Below are positions 5,021 through 5,106 of a stretch of 5,106 nucleotides of DNA, one piece after another. The DNA is taken from contig QIGJ01000109.1 in assembly GCA_003229995.1 (NCBI GenBank), positions 1-5,106 of the forward strand, read 5' to 3'. A program made the translations under genes and the position numbers. The notes beneath the pieces were generated by a model, which did not search any database, was not told where the DNA came from, and worked only from the letters and a program-made list of their open reading frames with translations. Numbering within the stretch: position 1 is the first letter of the stretch; every line of letters begins with the position of its first letter. The DNA is from Gammaproteobacteria bacterium. GTDB taxonomy: Bacteria; Pseudomonadota; Gammaproteobacteria; SZUA-152.

Positions 5021-5037
5021 GTTCACATAATGTGAAC
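5021..5037. promoter_or_regulatory. Perfect 17-bp palindrome, probable HigA operator O1
   Basis: GTTCACATAATGTGAAC is an exact inverted repeat of 8 bp around one central base. It overlaps the last two bases of the higBA -10 hexamer and covers the expected transcription start, so a bound HigA dimer would block the promoter. Binding by HigA is inferred from location, symmetry and the family's autorepression. Confidence 0.8.
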
Positions 5038-5064
5038 CATAGCACTGCTTCAGGAAGTTTACAA
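5036..5064 (-). promoter_or_regulatory. higBA promoter (-35 TTGTAA, 17 bp, -10 TATGGT)
   Basis: On the minus strand TTGTAA (5064-5059) and TATGGT (5041-5036) are separated by exactly 17 bases. Transcription would start near 5029, giving a leader of about 23 bases that carries AGAGGG before the GTG start. Each hexamer is touched by one palindromic site, as expected for a repressed promoter. Confidence 0.65.
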
Positions 5065-5073
5065 GAAGTGAAC
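5057..5073. promoter_or_regulatory. Degenerate second operator, probable O2
   Basis: Read on the minus strand, GTTCACTTCTTGTAAAC agrees with the perfect palindrome at 13 of 17 positions and keeps both outer half-site ends (GTT...AAC). It covers the -35 hexamer. Its centre (5065) is 36 bp from that of O1 (5029). A weaker second HigA site is the natural reading. Confidence 0.6.
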
Positions 5074-5106
5074 TTGAAAACCTGATCGGGATGGGAGATG
5101 TCTCAT
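5074..5106. other. Edge sequence upstream of higBA
   Basis: No gene can be supported in these last bases. A small dyad GAGA-TG-TCTC (5095-5104) touches the window end and may be cut off. An ATG at 5091 on the plus strand has no proper ribosome binding site. Confidence 0.4.

Noticed and set aside
5007..5045. HigB starting at ATG 5045
   Set aside because: The extra 13 residues are absent from HigB proteins and would be encoded by the operator and -10 region, upstream of the expected transcript start. GTG 5006 has AGAGGG at the right distance.
5091..5106. Plus-strand gene start MGDVS at the right edge
   Set aside because: Only five codons are visible and the preceding bases contain no usable ribosome binding site.

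Overview
The window looks like a piece of a gammaproteobacterial chromosome. The evidence is the close likeness of three gene types to Escherichia coli families (a YhaJ-type LysR regulator, a YhhW-type pirin, the E. coli type of HigB/HigA). The genus cannot be told from the sequence. Base composition is uneven: a stretch of the regulator gene (1681-1740) is 33/60 G+C, while a stretch of the antitoxin gene (4321-4380) is only 18/60. This suggests the right-hand end was acquired separately.

Left part (1-964). The first ~30 bases may hold the start of a minus-strand gene that leaves the window. A ~320-base non-coding stretch follows. It ends in a perfect 15-base tandem duplication whose junction forms an extended -10 promoter motif just before a small single-domain PilZ protein gene (352-738, +), probably a cyclic-di-GMP responder with a somewhat degenerate second motif. 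After it lie a perfect 10-bp-arm palindrome and the first copy of a 35-base dispersed repeat.

Middle part (965-3651). A LysR-type regulator close to E. coli YhaJ (965-1933, -) is divergent from a pirin-family bicupin (2196-2906, +) with all four metal ligands. The pirin is followed in the same direction by an FMN nitroreductase-family gene (3046-3651, +). The arrangement suggests a small regulon: the regulator reads an aromatic or quinone-like signal and controls two enzymes acting on such compounds. Both enzyme genes carry a related REP-like hairpin in their 5' regions (2095-2126 and 2987-3019).

Right part (3652-5106). A ~590-base gene-poor stretch holds the second copy of the 35-base repeat (33/35 identical), a short reading-frame remnant and two further hairpins. 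It is followed on the minus strand by an AT-rich type II toxin-antitoxin operon, higB (toxin, GTG start, 4698-5006) then higA (antitoxin, 4239-4694), with the toxin first as usual for this family. Its promoter is readable: TTGTAA, 17 bp, TATGGT. A perfect 17-bp palindrome overlaps the -10 and a second, degenerate copy (13/17) covers the -35. This is a self-contained picture of autorepression and is the sharpest regulatory signal in the window.

No wholly new system is evident. The most interesting items are the two-operator higBA promoter, the YhaJ/pirin/nitroreductase triad, the dispersed repeats and the promoter formed by a duplication.
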